DNA of 14,429 nt, from the NCBI GenBank assembly GCA_018062585.1, contig JAGORY010000025.1:1-14429 (forward strand), given 5' to 3'. The notes beneath the pieces were generated by a model. It worked only from the letters and a program-made list of their open reading frames with translations, had not been told where the DNA came from and made no database searches. The stretch's first letter is position 1. Each line of letters begins with the position of its first letter. The DNA comes from Candidatus Peribacteraceae bacterium. Lineage in GTDB: Bacteria > Patescibacteriota > Gracilibacteria > Peribacterales > Peribacteraceae. Positions 1 through 6,197 of the stretch are shown piece after piece. The position numbers and the translations under genes are program-made.

Positions 1-30
1 CGTTCTTTTTCCCTCAGTTTCAGACTTATT

Positions 31-116
31 GCCCAGATGGCGGAATGGCAGACGCGCTAGCTTCAGGAGCTAGTATCCTCACGGATGTGGAGGTTCGAGT
101 CCTCTTCTGGGCACCA
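31..116 (+). tRNA. tRNA-Leu (anticodon CAG), CCA encoded
   Basis: A class II tRNA can be folded by hand. The 7-bp acceptor stem is GCCCAGA/TCTGGGC, and the discriminator A is followed by a genome-encoded CCA (114-116). The 5-bp anticodon stem CTAGC/GCTAG encloses the loop TTCAGGA, giving anticodon CAG (Leu). The long variable arm has an ATCC/GGAT stem, as expected for leucine tRNAs. The T arm is GGAGG-TTCGAGT-CCTCT. The 3' CCA overlaps the first bases of an inverted repeat that begins at 115, so the tRNA end directly borders a repetitive element. Confidence 0.96.
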
Positions 117-215
117 TTCGACTCGCTTCGCTCGCTCATGGTCGTCGCCCTGCGGGGCTCCGGCCATTCTTGCATTAGGCGAGTCGAATGACAGTGAGCG
201 GAGCCGCAGCGGAGT
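115..215. repeat. REP-like palindromic intergenic element next to the tRNA
   Basis: CATTCGACTCGC (115-126) is perfectly inverted at 179-190 (GCGAGTCGAATG). A second, imperfect right arm at 194-215 (beginning TGAGCGGAGC and ending GGAGTCGAA) pairs with the longer left arm ending GCTCGCTCA at about 138. A small GCCC/GGGC stem lies between them near 148-160. A left arm with two competing right arms resembles REP/MITE-type non-autonomous repeats. No coding potential was found here. Confidence 0.7.
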
Positions 216-258
216 CGAACTGCCCAACCGCTTCCGCCCACGTGGCGCAGCCAATCAA

Positions 259-286
259 TCGACAAAGAAAACGATTCATATAGAAT
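259..286 (+). promoter_or_regulatory. Promoter for the lipoprotein gene at 293 (leaderless type)
   Basis: TCGACA (259-264), a 16-bp spacer and TAGAAT (281-286) form a good sigma70-like promoter, with one mismatch in the -35. Only six bases separate the -10 from the GTG at 293, so transcription should start at or next to the start codon. This supports GTG 293 as the true start. Confidence 0.6.
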
Positions 287-292
287 GTCCGC

Positions 293-1093
293 GTGCTGTT
301 AAAAATCAGAACATCAGTGATTCTGGGCGCTTCCGTATTAATCGTCGGATGTGCTTCTTCAGAAGTTCCGGCACTCACTATTGAACAGAGTGACTCATCG
401 ACATATTCCATTGAGAATGTAACAAAAAAGATTGTGATCGACGGCGGACCATATGACCAGACTGTTAGTCAAAAACTCATATGGAATGATCCACATACCG
501 ATGCAAAGGAGGTGATTATCGATGACTTGGCAAAGAGTCTGAAGACACCCTCTCTGGGTCTCCCACTATACAGGATCGTGAGCCAGCCTGCAGCTTATCC
601 GGATATTCTCTACTTTCTTGTGGTAAGAAGCGGACCTGATACCGTCGCATACAATCTTTTGAAATACAATGCTCGTACAAAGACAGTCGAACCTTCCCCT
701 CTGGAAGACCTTTTCAATCTTAAAAGCGGAGACCTCATCCAAGCTGTCGCATCTCAACAATATATATGGGCACCTTTTATTGATGGCGGGATCAACACAG
801 AAGATCGCGAGATCTTTTTGGTAGATTTTGCTACTGAAACATCGTCGGTCATTGTTTCTCTTCCCGACACTGAAACACTCAACGGCGCCGACCACTGCGA
901 TCATTTTAACTTCATCACGGATATGACCGTCACGGATGGCATGCTGAAGTATGCCGTGTATTCACGGACGAAGCTGCACGAGTTGTATGCGGATGCATGC
1001 TCTGGCAATGGGGATAACGAATTACAGGCAAGGAACGCAAAAGAGGCCTTCCTTGAATATCGGACTCTCGATATCACGGACATACGCTCCTAG
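293..1093 (+). CDS. Predicted lipoprotein of unknown function
   Basis: The product is 266 aa with a GTG start. Residues 1-20 form a lipoprotein signal peptide: a short basic start (MLLKIR), a hydrophobic stretch and the lipobox I-V-G-C with Cys20 as the lipidation site, followed by a Ser-containing tether. The mature part is polar and contains no family signature I recognise. It is rich in short hydrophobic strand-like segments, which could fit a beta-rich extracytoplasmic domain, but that is only inference. The start is chosen because the signal peptide begins there and a -10 hexamer sits six bases upstream. It is monocistronic, followed by a repeat-filled gap. It is probably membrane-anchored on the outer face; the function is unknown. 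Confidence 0.75.
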   Translation: MLLKIRTSVILGASVLIVGCASSEVPALTIEQSDSSTYSIENVTKKIVIDGGPYDQTVSQKLIWNDPHTDAKEVIIDDLAKSLKTPSLGLPLYRIVSQPAAYPDILYFLVVRSGPDTVAYNLLKYNARTKTVEPSPLEDLFNLKSGDLIQAVASQQYIWAPFIDGGINTEDREIFLVDFATETSSVIVSLPDTETLNGADHCDHFNFITDMTVTDGMLKYAVYSRTKLHELYADACSGNGDNELQARNAKEAFLEYRTLDITDIRS

Positions 1094-1140
1094 CCGTATT
1101 TGCAGCGATCACAGTTCTAACATCGTCCAATACAGTGCAC

Positions 1141-1236
1141 CACGTAAAAGCTTGCTTCGCGCGCTTTTACGTGCCACGTGACGGCGCAGCCGTTTTACGT
1201 GGCTTCATGGATGCGCTCACGTGGCGTAGCTCATGG
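1141..1236. repeat. Palindromic intergenic repeat between the two lipoprotein genes
   Basis: CACGTAAAAGC (1141-1151) is perfectly inverted at 1163-1173. An alternative right arm TTTTACGTGG lies at 1193-1202. The motif CCACGTGACGGCGCAGCCG (1174-1192) and its relative TCACGTGGCGTAGC (1217-1230) resemble CCCACGTGGCGCAGCC at 237-252 near the tRNA, so the two intergenic regions share a degenerate repeat unit. The rest of the 1094-1344 gap holds no gene that I can support. Confidence 0.6.
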
Positions 1237-1344
1237 CTAGCCATCAAAAAATAATACAACATTTCAATGGTTTTGATACACAAGATTAGTCATATCACTC
1301 TACAGTAAGTGTCGGTACATGTTGCATTTGCTTACCCCTCACCC

Positions 1345-1689
1345 ATGAATACAATTAAATTCCTCCGCATGATCCCCGTGCTCAGTTTTACAGCCATTAC
1401 ACTCAGCGCTTGTGCTATGACAACAGAGACACCGAATGGCGTATTCTCTTCATCGTCTTCATCCTCAGACTCAGAGACAGTAGTTGGTATTGGTTGCGCC
1501 ATTGGAGGGTGTAGTAGTGAGATCTGTTCTGATGCCAGTAGTGAACCGATGATGAGTACGTGTATTTTTAAAGAGGAATACGCCTGCTACAAAACCGCTC
1601 GCTGCGAAAAGCAGGCAGGAGGTACGTGCGGCTGGACAAGAACCGATTCACTCACGACGTGTATAGCAAATGCGAAGAGTGAGTCGTGA
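1345..1689 (+). CDS. Small lipoprotein with an eight-cysteine-cluster domain
   Basis: From ATG 1345 the product is 114 aa. Residues 1-23 are a lipoprotein signal peptide ending in the lipobox L-S-A-C (Cys23). A low-complexity serine linker (about residues 34-42) follows. The C-terminal half has exactly eight further cysteines with the spacing C-x4-C-x4-C, a long loop, then C, CY, C, C-GW and a final C. This layout, with the aromatic CY and CGW pairs, matches my memory of the eight-cysteine-cluster family of secreted proteins. Such a domain would probably be disulfide-stabilised outside the membrane. An in-frame GTG at 1309 would add 12 residues before the signal peptide, so I prefer 1345. The molecular function of the family is not known to me. 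Confidence 0.8.
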   Translation: MNTIKFLRMIPVLSFTAITLSACAMTTETPNGVFSSSSSSSDSETVVGIGCAIGGCSSEICSDASSEPMMSTCIFKEEYACYKTARCEKQAGGTCGWTRTDSLTTCIANAKSES

Positions 1690-1736
1690 GATTACCGCAG
1701 AAAGTAAACATACGCGAACGACATGCCCCTCATTTC

Positions 1737-1764
1737 TTGCGCGGATGCATAAGCAGCGTAGGAT
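1737..1764 (+). promoter_or_regulatory. Promoter for the gene at 1771 (leaderless type)
   Basis: TTGCGC (1737-1742), a 16-bp spacer and TAGGAT (1759-1764) are followed by six bases and ATG 1771. The -10 hexamer and six-base gap match those before folD. Transcription would begin at the start codon. Confidence 0.5.
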
Positions 1765-1770
1765 CCGGAT

Positions 1771-2487
1771 ATGCCCCTACCGGAATATCCGGAATTGAGA
1801 ATCGGAAGCACGACAAGCACACCACAAGGAGTTCGCGACCGCGTCATACATGTGGCAGCTGCAATGAGTCTGCTGTTTCTTACGAGCATGAACCGACCAG
1901 AATTTACCGAGATTGTGGATACAAAAATATCCATTCCGGCAACGAGTGATGTTCTTGACTCTGATATCAGTCAACGTAAGAGGGCAGCGCTGAAAATTCA
2001 GGTAACAGTCGAACAGCAAGCCCAGCTTGATGACGAAATACAGGCATGTTTTTCCCTCGCGACTCTTGGAACGTATGGGACGGTGACAATGTTTACAGTG
2101 GCTCATCCTCGGCCGGAAGCAGAAGATCTCAAGGGACTACTGGACTCAGTACCAGAAAACATGAGGCCGCACATCATTCGCATCGCAAAACTCGTCGCCT
2201 TACATCCGGCAGAATGTGATCGTGTCAAAGAGGCATTGCTCAAAAAAGTCGTGAAGGTTCCGTCAGACGAAAACATGGCACCGAAGGATCAGCACCTGAA
2301 AGTATCGTTCTCTGAAAATGAAGAACAAAAAGCCTGGCGACTGAGTAATATACGAAACGTCGCGACATCTCTCCTCAGACTCTGCAAAGAACACGATGAT
2401 GCATTTGAGAGTGAGCTTCTTGCTATCGGCAATGCGGAATTCATGCTCAGAAACAATTCCCAAGAACTCGCACGCGTCGACAAATAG
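1771..2487 (+). CDS. Hypothetical protein
   Basis: The product is 238 aa and I do not recognise it. The N-terminal 30 residues are polar. A weakly hydrophobic stretch (about 26-40, VIHVAAAMSLLFLTSM) may be a buried helix rather than a membrane segment. The rest is charged and mostly helical in character, with a Lys/Glu-rich C-terminal half (about 150-235). No catalytic motif is visible. An alternative ATG at 1864 (residue 32) would remove the N-terminal part, but the promoter-like -10 six bases before 1771 favours the longer form. It ends three bases before the -35 of the chaperonin promoter, so the two units are packed tightly but appear independent. Confidence 0.65.
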   Translation: MPLPEYPELRIGSTTSTPQGVRDRVIHVAAAMSLLFLTSMNRPEFTEIVDTKISIPATSDVLDSDISQRKRAALKIQVTVEQQAQLDDEIQACFSLATLGTYGTVTMFTVAHPRPEAEDLKGLLDSVPENMRPHIIRIAKLVALHPAECDRVKEALLKKVVKVPSDENMAPKDQHLKVSFSENEEQKAWRLSNIRNVATSLLRLCKEHDDAFESELLAIGNAEFMLRNNSQELARVDK

Positions 2488-2490
2488 GTC

Positions 2491-2531
2491 TTGACCATTT
2501 CAGGTTGGCACTCTACATTCTAGAGTGCTAA
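2491..2531 (+). promoter_or_regulatory. groESL promoter with embedded CIRCE operator
   Basis: TTGACC (2491-2496), a 17-bp spacer and TACATT (2514-2519) form the promoter. The inverted repeat TTGGCACTC-N9-GAGTGCTAA (2505-2531) matches the CIRCE consensus TTAGCACTC-N9-GAGTGCTAA with one mismatch in the left arm. The -10 lies inside the nine-base loop, so a bound HrcA-type repressor would block polymerase directly. HrcA control of groE is established in many bacteria; the hrcA gene itself is not in this window. Confidence 0.9.
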
Positions 2532-2596
2532 GATATGTTCATCGGGAAAACCCCCAGAGCATATATTCATTTTTCATTCCTTTCTCATCTCTTTCT

Positions 2597-2953
2597 ATGT
2601 CTCCCAAGGATTCCGTAAAAGTCGAACAACTAGCCGTAACGATCGAACCGCTCAATGACCGCGTTCTCATCCAGCCTCTGGAGAAGGAGCAGGTCAGTGC
2701 ATCCGGCATCGTCATTCCGGAGACCTCAAACAAAGAGAAGCCACAGGAAGGCGTCATCGTGGCGCTTGGAAAAGGCGGCATCATAAATGACAACGGAACG
2801 GTGTCTCCTGACCCGAACAAGTACCTGAAAGTCGGCGACGTCGTGCTCTTCGGCCGTTACGCCGGAGACGACCTCAAGGTAAAGAACAAAGCCGGCAAAG
2901 ACATCGAACTCAAAGTTCTGCATCTGAATTCTGTCCTCGGCATCGTCCGATAA
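2597..2953 (+). CDS. groES: Co-chaperonin GroES (Hsp10)
   Basis: The product is 118 aa and caps the GroEL folding chamber in the cytoplasm. Family features seen are the IEPLNDRVLIQPLEKE start of the core, the mobile-loop region (ASGIVIPETSNKEKPQEG), VVALGKGG-like residues, the KVGDVVLFGRYAG segment and the closing strand ending LGIVR. It exceeds the usual length of about 95 residues through an N-terminal extension of about 16 residues (MSPKDSVKVEQLAVT). ATG 2597 is preferred over the upstream GTG 2525, which lies inside the CIRCE element. The leader is about 70 nt, pyrimidine-rich and without a Shine-Dalgarno site. It is the first gene of the operon, 49 bp before groEL. Confidence 0.96.
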   Translation: MSPKDSVKVEQLAVTIEPLNDRVLIQPLEKEQVSASGIVIPETSNKEKPQEGVIVALGKGGIINDNGTVSPDPNKYLKVGDVVLFGRYAGDDLKVKNKAGKDIELKVLHLNSVLGIVR

Positions 2954-3002
2954 CTCCTTTCAGTTTTTCACTTTTCATTTTTAACTTTTCACTCTCACTA
3001 TT

Positions 3003-4643
3003 ATGTCCGCAAAAATTCTCACCTTCGGAGACGACTCACGTCAGAAAATCGTCAAAGGAATCCGTAAGCTCGCAGACGCAGTACGCGTCACAATGGGCCC
3101 CAACGGCCGCAACGCACTCATCGCCAAGTCCTACGGCGCACCGACCATCACGAAAGACGGTGTCACGGTAGCCAAGGAAATCGAGCTTGAAGATCCATGG
3201 GAAAACATGGGTGCTCAGCTCGTGAAGGAAGCAGCAACGAAAACAAATGACGCAGCTGGTGACGGTACCACCACTGCAACGGTGCTCGCAGAAGGAATGA
3301 TCTCGGAAGGACTTAAGTTCCTCACCGCAGGAGCAAACGCAATTTCGATGAAGAACGGCATCATGAAAGCCGTCGATGCAGTCGTCGCCGATCTTGAGAA
3401 GCAGAAGAAAGACATTTCCACGAAAGAAGAGTTTGCCGCCGTTGCTACGATCTCTGCTCAGGACAAAGGAGTCGGCAAAATCATCTCCGAAGTCATGGAG
3501 CAGGTGGGTTCCGATGGTGTTGTCACCGTCGAAGCCGGTCAGACCATGGGCATGGAGAAGGAATACGTGGAAGGCATGCAGTTCGACTCCGGTTACATCT
3601 CGGCGTACTTCGTCACGGACGCAGCCCGTATGGAAGCGGTGTACCAGAACCCGTACATTCTCATTACGGATAAAAAGATCAGCTCGATCCAGGAAATTCT
3701 TCCGATCCTCGAAGCGCTTGCCGCCAAGGGCAGGAAGGAAATCGTCATCATCGCCGAAGGCATCGAGGGCGAAGCACTCGCAACACTCGTCGTAAACAAG
3801 ATGCGCGGAACGTTCAGCGCCGTCGCCGTGAAGGCACCCGCCTTCGGTGACCGCCGCAAAGAAATGCTCAAAGACATCGCGATCCTCACCGGTGGTCGCG
3901 TCATCTCCGAGGAAGTCGGTCTCAAGCTCGAGAACACGAAGCTTGAAGACTTAGGTCAGGCAGGCAAGATCGTCGTCACAAAAGATAACACGCTCATCGT
4001 GGACGGCTCCGGTGACAAGAAGGAGATTGCCGCCCGCATCGAGGAGATCAAAGGACACATCGAACAGACCAAGAGCGACTTTGACCGCGAGAAGCTTCAG
4101 GAGCGCATGGCCAAGCTCAGCGGCGGTGTCGCCGTCATCAAGGTCGGTGCGGCTACCGAAGTCGAGCAGAAAGAATTGCAGCACCGCGTCGAGGATGCAC
4201 TCTCCGCTACCCGCGCCGCAGCCGAGGAAGGCATCGTCGCAGGAGGTGGCGCAGCTCTCATCCACGCGCTTAAGTCACTGGAGAAACTGAAGGGCGACAC
4301 GGAAGATGAACAGATCGGTATCGACATTGTGAAGATGGCGCTTGCCTACCCGCTCAAGAATATCGCAGGAAATGCCGGACTCGAAGGTTCGGTCATCGTC
4401 TCCGAAGTGAAGCAGGCCAAGGATAGTAAAATGGGATACAACGTCGTCACCGAGAAAATAGAAGACCTCGTAGCTGCCGGCGTCATCGACCCGAAGAAGG
4501 TCACGCGCTCGGCTCTCCAGAACGCAGCATCCGTCGCCGCCATGTTCCTCACGATCGAAGTTGGCATCGTCGACGCACCGAAAAAGGATTCACCCGCAAT
4601 GCCTCAGATGCCTGGAGGCGGGATGGGAGGAATGGATTTCTAA
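3003..4643 (+). CDS. groEL: Chaperonin GroEL (Hsp60)
   Basis: The product is 546 aa, the usual length, and is the ATP-driven folding chamber that works with GroES. ATPase residues fall at the E. coli positions: Asp52 in ITKDGVTV, Asp87 in GDGTTT and Asp398 in [11 protein letters not shown]. The family signature [12 protein letters not shown] is present, and the C-terminus carries the Gly/Met tail ([11 protein letters not shown]). The apical-domain region (about 190-370) is intact. No Shine-Dalgarno site is visible; the 49-bp gap after groES is almost pure T/C with ATTT-like runs. It is regulated from the CIRCE promoter upstream of groES. The hairpin-forming repeat that follows may terminate or attenuate the transcript. 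Confidence 0.98.
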   Translation: MSAKILTFGDDSRQKIVKGIRKLADAVRVTMGPNGRNALIAKSYGAPTITKDGVTVAKEIELEDPWENMGAQLVKEAATKTNDAAGDGTTTATVLAEGMISEGLKFLTAGANAISMKNGIMKAVDAVVADLEKQKKDISTKEEFAAVATISAQDKGVGKIISEVMEQVGSDGVVTVEAGQTMGMEKEYVEGMQFDSGYISAYFVTDAARMEAVYQNPYILITDKKISSIQEILPILEALAAKGRKEIVIIAEGIEGEALATLVVNKMRGTFSAVAVKAPAFGDRRKEMLKDIAILTGGRVISEEVGLKLENTKLEDLGQAGKIVVTKDNTLIVDGSGDKKEIAARIEEIKGHIEQTKSDFDREKLQERMAKLSGGVAVIKVGAATEVEQKELQHRVEDALSATRAAAEEGIVAGGGAALIHALKSLEKLKGDTEDEQIGIDIVKMALAYPLKNIAGNAGLEGSVIVSEVKQAKDSKMGYNVVTEKIEDLVAAGVIDPKKVTRSALQNAASVAAMFLTIEVGIVDAPKKDSPAMPQMPGGGMGGMDF

Positions 4644-4650
4644 AAATATG

Positions 4651-4737
4651 TTAGGCAGGAGAGGTAGGTTGGGCAGGAATGAAACTTCTTCGGACACAAT
4701 TGCGTTTTTTCCTACCAACCCTACCTTTCTTACCTCA
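4651..4737. repeat. Hairpin of GGTAGG-type tandem repeats after groEL
   Basis: The left arm 4651-4679 is built from degenerate GGTAGG/GGCAGG units. The right arm 4709-4737 is the complementary CCTACC series. Over 29 bases about 22 pair directly and some mismatches are G-U compatible. The loop contains TTTTTT (4705-4710). It may serve as a terminator or attenuator between groEL and the next gene. The right-arm repeat continues to about 4749 (CACCTACCCAACC). Confidence 0.65.
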
Positions 4738-4753
4738 CCTACCCAACCTTCCG

Positions 4754-4945
4754 ATGGACACCGCCGACATCCAGAAAAAGTGCGAAGAGTTCCTGAAAAG
4801 CACAGGCATGCCAGGTTTCATCGTCCTCGGATTCCAGACCGATCCCGAGAACACGCAGGTCGTGTACTCGCTCAAAGACATGCCCCTCAAGGGTGTTGTC
4901 AAAGGCATCACGCACACGCTGAATGATTTGATTGGACGGATTTGA
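4754..4945 (+). CDS. Small hypothetical protein (63 aa)
   Basis: From ATG 4754 the product is 63 aa, with an amphipathic N-terminal helix (MDTADIQKKCEEFLKSTGM), a hydrophobic strand (FIVLGF) and a C-terminal helix. I do not recognise the family. The reading frame is open upstream to an ATG at 4679, but those 25 residues would be coded by the repeat hairpin (Pro/Leu-rich), so the shorter start is preferred. No separate promoter was seen, so it may be cotranscribed with groEL or read from the repeat region. It is bounded on both sides by repeat hairpins. It looks like a compact cytoplasmic alpha/beta protein; its role is unknown. Confidence 0.6.
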   Translation: MDTADIQKKCEEFLKSTGMPGFIVLGFQTDPENTQVVYSLKDMPLKGVVKGITHTLNDLIGRI

Positions 4946-4952
4946 TAAGGAA

Positions 4953-5035
4953 AAGCGGGTAGCGGGTAGAAGATAGCGGGTAGAAAAGAGCCGGGATCTG
5001 TAACCTACCCGCTAACCGCTACCCGCTACCCGCTT
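4953..5035. repeat. Perfect hairpin of AGCGGGT tandem repeats before tmk
   Basis: AAGCGGGTAGCGGGTAG (4953-4969) is perfectly inverted at 5019-5035. A third unit AGCGGGTAG (4975-4983) is inverted at 5005-5013. Each arm thus carries three copies of a seven-base unit, with a central loop of about 20 bases. It could act as a strong transcription terminator upstream of the tmk promoter, although no clear U-tract follows. Confidence 0.8.
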
Positions 5036-5042
5036 GTCACCC

Positions 5043-5048
5043 TATACT
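5043..5048 (+). promoter_or_regulatory. -10 element of tmk (leaderless type)
   Basis: TATACT is followed by six bases and ATG 5055. The -35 region would fall in the hairpin right arm and shows no good match, so this call rests on the -10 and on its spacing, which is the same as at other genes here. Confidence 0.4.
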
Positions 5049-5054
5049 TCCACC

Positions 5055-5636
5055 ATGCTCGGTCGCTTCATCGTCCTCGAAGGCCCGGACGGATCCGGAA
5101 CTACCACCCACAGCGCAATCCTCGCTGAGACACTCCGTGCTCGGGGAGAAGACGTCGTACTCACCGCAGAACCGACAGGTAGCCCCATCGGCCAATTTAT
5201 CCGTGAGCAGCTGAATGCCAAGTCGATCGAGTCCCCTTCCGCACTCCAGCTCCTCTTCTGCGCCGACCGCGCATGGCACATCGAGAAAGTCATCAAGCCT
5301 GCGCTCGCCGCTGGAAAAACCGTCATTAGTGATCGATACGTCATCTCGACGCTCATCTACGGAGAAGCGCTTGGCCTGGACCCTGACTGGCTCGTCAGAG
5401 TAAACACGCCATTTCTAGAGCCCGACGTTATGATCATTGCACTGCCGTCTCTCCACGTGTGCCTTGAACGCATCATGAAACGCAAGCAGCTGGACGTTTT
5501 CGAGAATACGACGTTCCAGAAACTCATCTACGACCTCTATGAAAAAGCAGGTGCCGAGGATGAGAGCGCCATCGTCATCGATACTGGTGGAGAAAAAGAC
5601 GACGTTGCGAAAGAGATTTTGAAAGCAGTGCGGTGA
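5055..5636 (+). CDS. tmk: Thymidylate kinase (dTMP kinase)
   Basis: The product is 193 aa and phosphorylates dTMP to dTDP with ATP in the dTTP pathway. Visible motifs are FIVLEGPDGSGTTTH (P-loop, residues 5-19), the AEPTGSPIG segment that contacts substrate, ISDRY (DRY motif), a LID-like Arg/Lys-rich stretch (RIMKRKQLDVFE) and the terminal helix. The Walker A lysine is replaced by threonine (G-S-G-T-T-T), a variant I recall from some other bacterial TMKs. ATG 5055 begins just before the conserved FIVLEG strand; an upstream in-frame GTG at 5034 overlaps the hairpin and is less likely. It is monocistronic, with a weak hairpin downstream at 5653-5665. Confidence 0.93.
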   Translation: MLGRFIVLEGPDGSGTTTHSAILAETLRARGEDVVLTAEPTGSPIGQFIREQLNAKSIESPSALQLLFCADRAWHIEKVIKPALAAGKTVISDRYVISTLIYGEALGLDPDWLVRVNTPFLEPDVMIIALPSLHVCLERIMKRKQLDVFENTTFQKLIYDLYEKAGAEDESAIVIDTGGEKDDVAKEILKAVR

Positions 5637-5652
5637 TCAGCCCGAGAAACGG

Positions 5653-5678
5653 TCGCACAGTGCGATTTTGTCATTTTT
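5653..5678 (+). terminator. Possible weak Rho-independent terminator after tmk
   Basis: TCGCA-CAG-TGCGA (5653-5665) gives a five-pair stem with a three-base loop, followed by a T-rich stretch (TTTTGTCATTTTT). The stem is short, so termination is uncertain. Confidence 0.35.
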
Positions 5679-5725
5679 GCTACTCGCAACTGGTGTAAAA
5701 CCTATCGCTTCAAAAGGGCTCTCTG

Positions 5726-5734
5726 TGGTACAAT
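5726..5734 (+). promoter_or_regulatory. Extended -10 promoter of hicB
   Basis: TGG-TACAAT matches the extended -10 form TGnTATAAT. Nine bases separate it from ATG 5744, so the leader would be about two to four nucleotides. No good -35 is seen, as is common with extended -10 promoters. Confidence 0.5.
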
Positions 5735-5743
5735 GGATGCGTT

Positions 5744-5971
5744 ATGTCATTCGTTTTCCAGATCATTTTCAGGCCTGAGCCAGAAGGTGGATACACGGTC
5801 CTTGTACCCTCTCTTCCTGGATGCGTCACATTTGGTGAGACACTGGAAGAAGCGCAGACTATGGCAAAGGAAGCGATCTCACTCTATGTCGAAACCATGC
5901 GAGAGCGAAATGAAGACGTCGTCGATGACACGCATACATTTGATTCGCGTCTACAAGTGACTGTTGCCTGA
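5744..5971 (+). CDS. hicB: HicB-family antitoxin (short form)
   Basis: The product is 75 aa. The N-terminal fold matches HicB: a beta strand (FVFQIIFRPEPEGGY), then V-P-S-L-P-G-C-V-T-F-G-E-T-L-E-E-A, the hallmark of the family, and a helix (MAKEAISLYVETMRERNED). The usual C-terminal DNA-binding domain (RHH or HTH) is absent, so it would neutralise the toxin but may not bind its own promoter. The stop codon TGA shares its A with the ATG of the following hicA reading frame (TGATG), a translational coupling arrangement. The order antitoxin-then-toxin is common for one HicAB subgroup. Confidence 0.88.
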   Translation: MSFVFQIIFRPEPEGGYTVLVPSLPGCVTFGETLEEAQTMAKEAISLYVETMRERNEDVVDDTHTFDSRLQVTVA

Positions 5972-6174
5972 TGCCAAAGTTCCCGCGCAGAAGTTAGGCT
6001 GAACTCGTGCGTCTTCTGCATGAGGCTGGTTTTATTGATGTCCGGCAAAAGGGCAGTCACCTGATTCTTTTCCATCCAGAAAAACGTCGTACCGTCACAG
6101 TGCCAGTAGGCAAAAAGGATCTACCTATCGGTACCGCTAAAGCAATTGTGCGTGCTGGAGGTATTGAAGCCTAA
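5971..6174 (+). pseudogene. hicA: hicA toxin with in-frame amber stop at codon 9
   Basis: Translation from ATG 5971 gives MPKFPRRS, a TAG stop (5995-5997), then an uninterrupted HicA sequence: AELVRLLHEAGFIDVRQKGSH, LILFHPEKRRTVTVPVG and KKDLPIGTAKAIVRAGGIEA, ending TAA 6172-6174. The double-stranded RNA-binding-like fold and the catalytic histidine in QKGSH are kept. A lysine codon AAG or glutamine codon CAG would turn into TAG by one change, so this looks like a recent nonsense mutation. A restart at GTG 6007 would give 55 aa and lose the first strand and part of helix 1. TAG is used as a normal stop elsewhere in the window, so recoding is unlikely. The gene is probably inactivated or attenuated. 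Confidence 0.82.
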
Positions 6175-6191
6175 CGGTATTGCGCTAGGAT
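6164..6191 (+). promoter_or_regulatory. Promoter of folD (leaderless type)
   Basis: TTGAAG (6164-6169), a 16-bp spacer and TAGGAT (6186-6191) are followed by six bases and ATG 6198. The -35 lies inside the last codons of the broken hicA frame. Confidence 0.55.
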
Positions 6192-6197
6192 CATCGC

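Noticed and set aside
1273..1306. TTGATA and TACAGT as promoter of the eight-cysteine gene
   Set aside because: The spacer is 22 bp, outside the usual range; no better pair was found, so no promoter is called for this gene.
3376..3795. Open frame of 139 codons inside groEL in another frame
   Set aside because: Ser/Arg-rich translation with no motif, wholly inside a certain groEL gene.
4953..5035. AGCGGGT repeats as a CRISPR array
   Set aside because: Units are seven bases long without spacers of regular length, and the two arms are inverted; this is a hairpin.
5995..5997. UAG recoding (pyrrolysine or a changed code) to explain the stop in hicA
   Set aside because: TAG ends the lipoprotein gene at 1093 and both typA tails as a normal stop, so a simple nonsense mutation is more likely.
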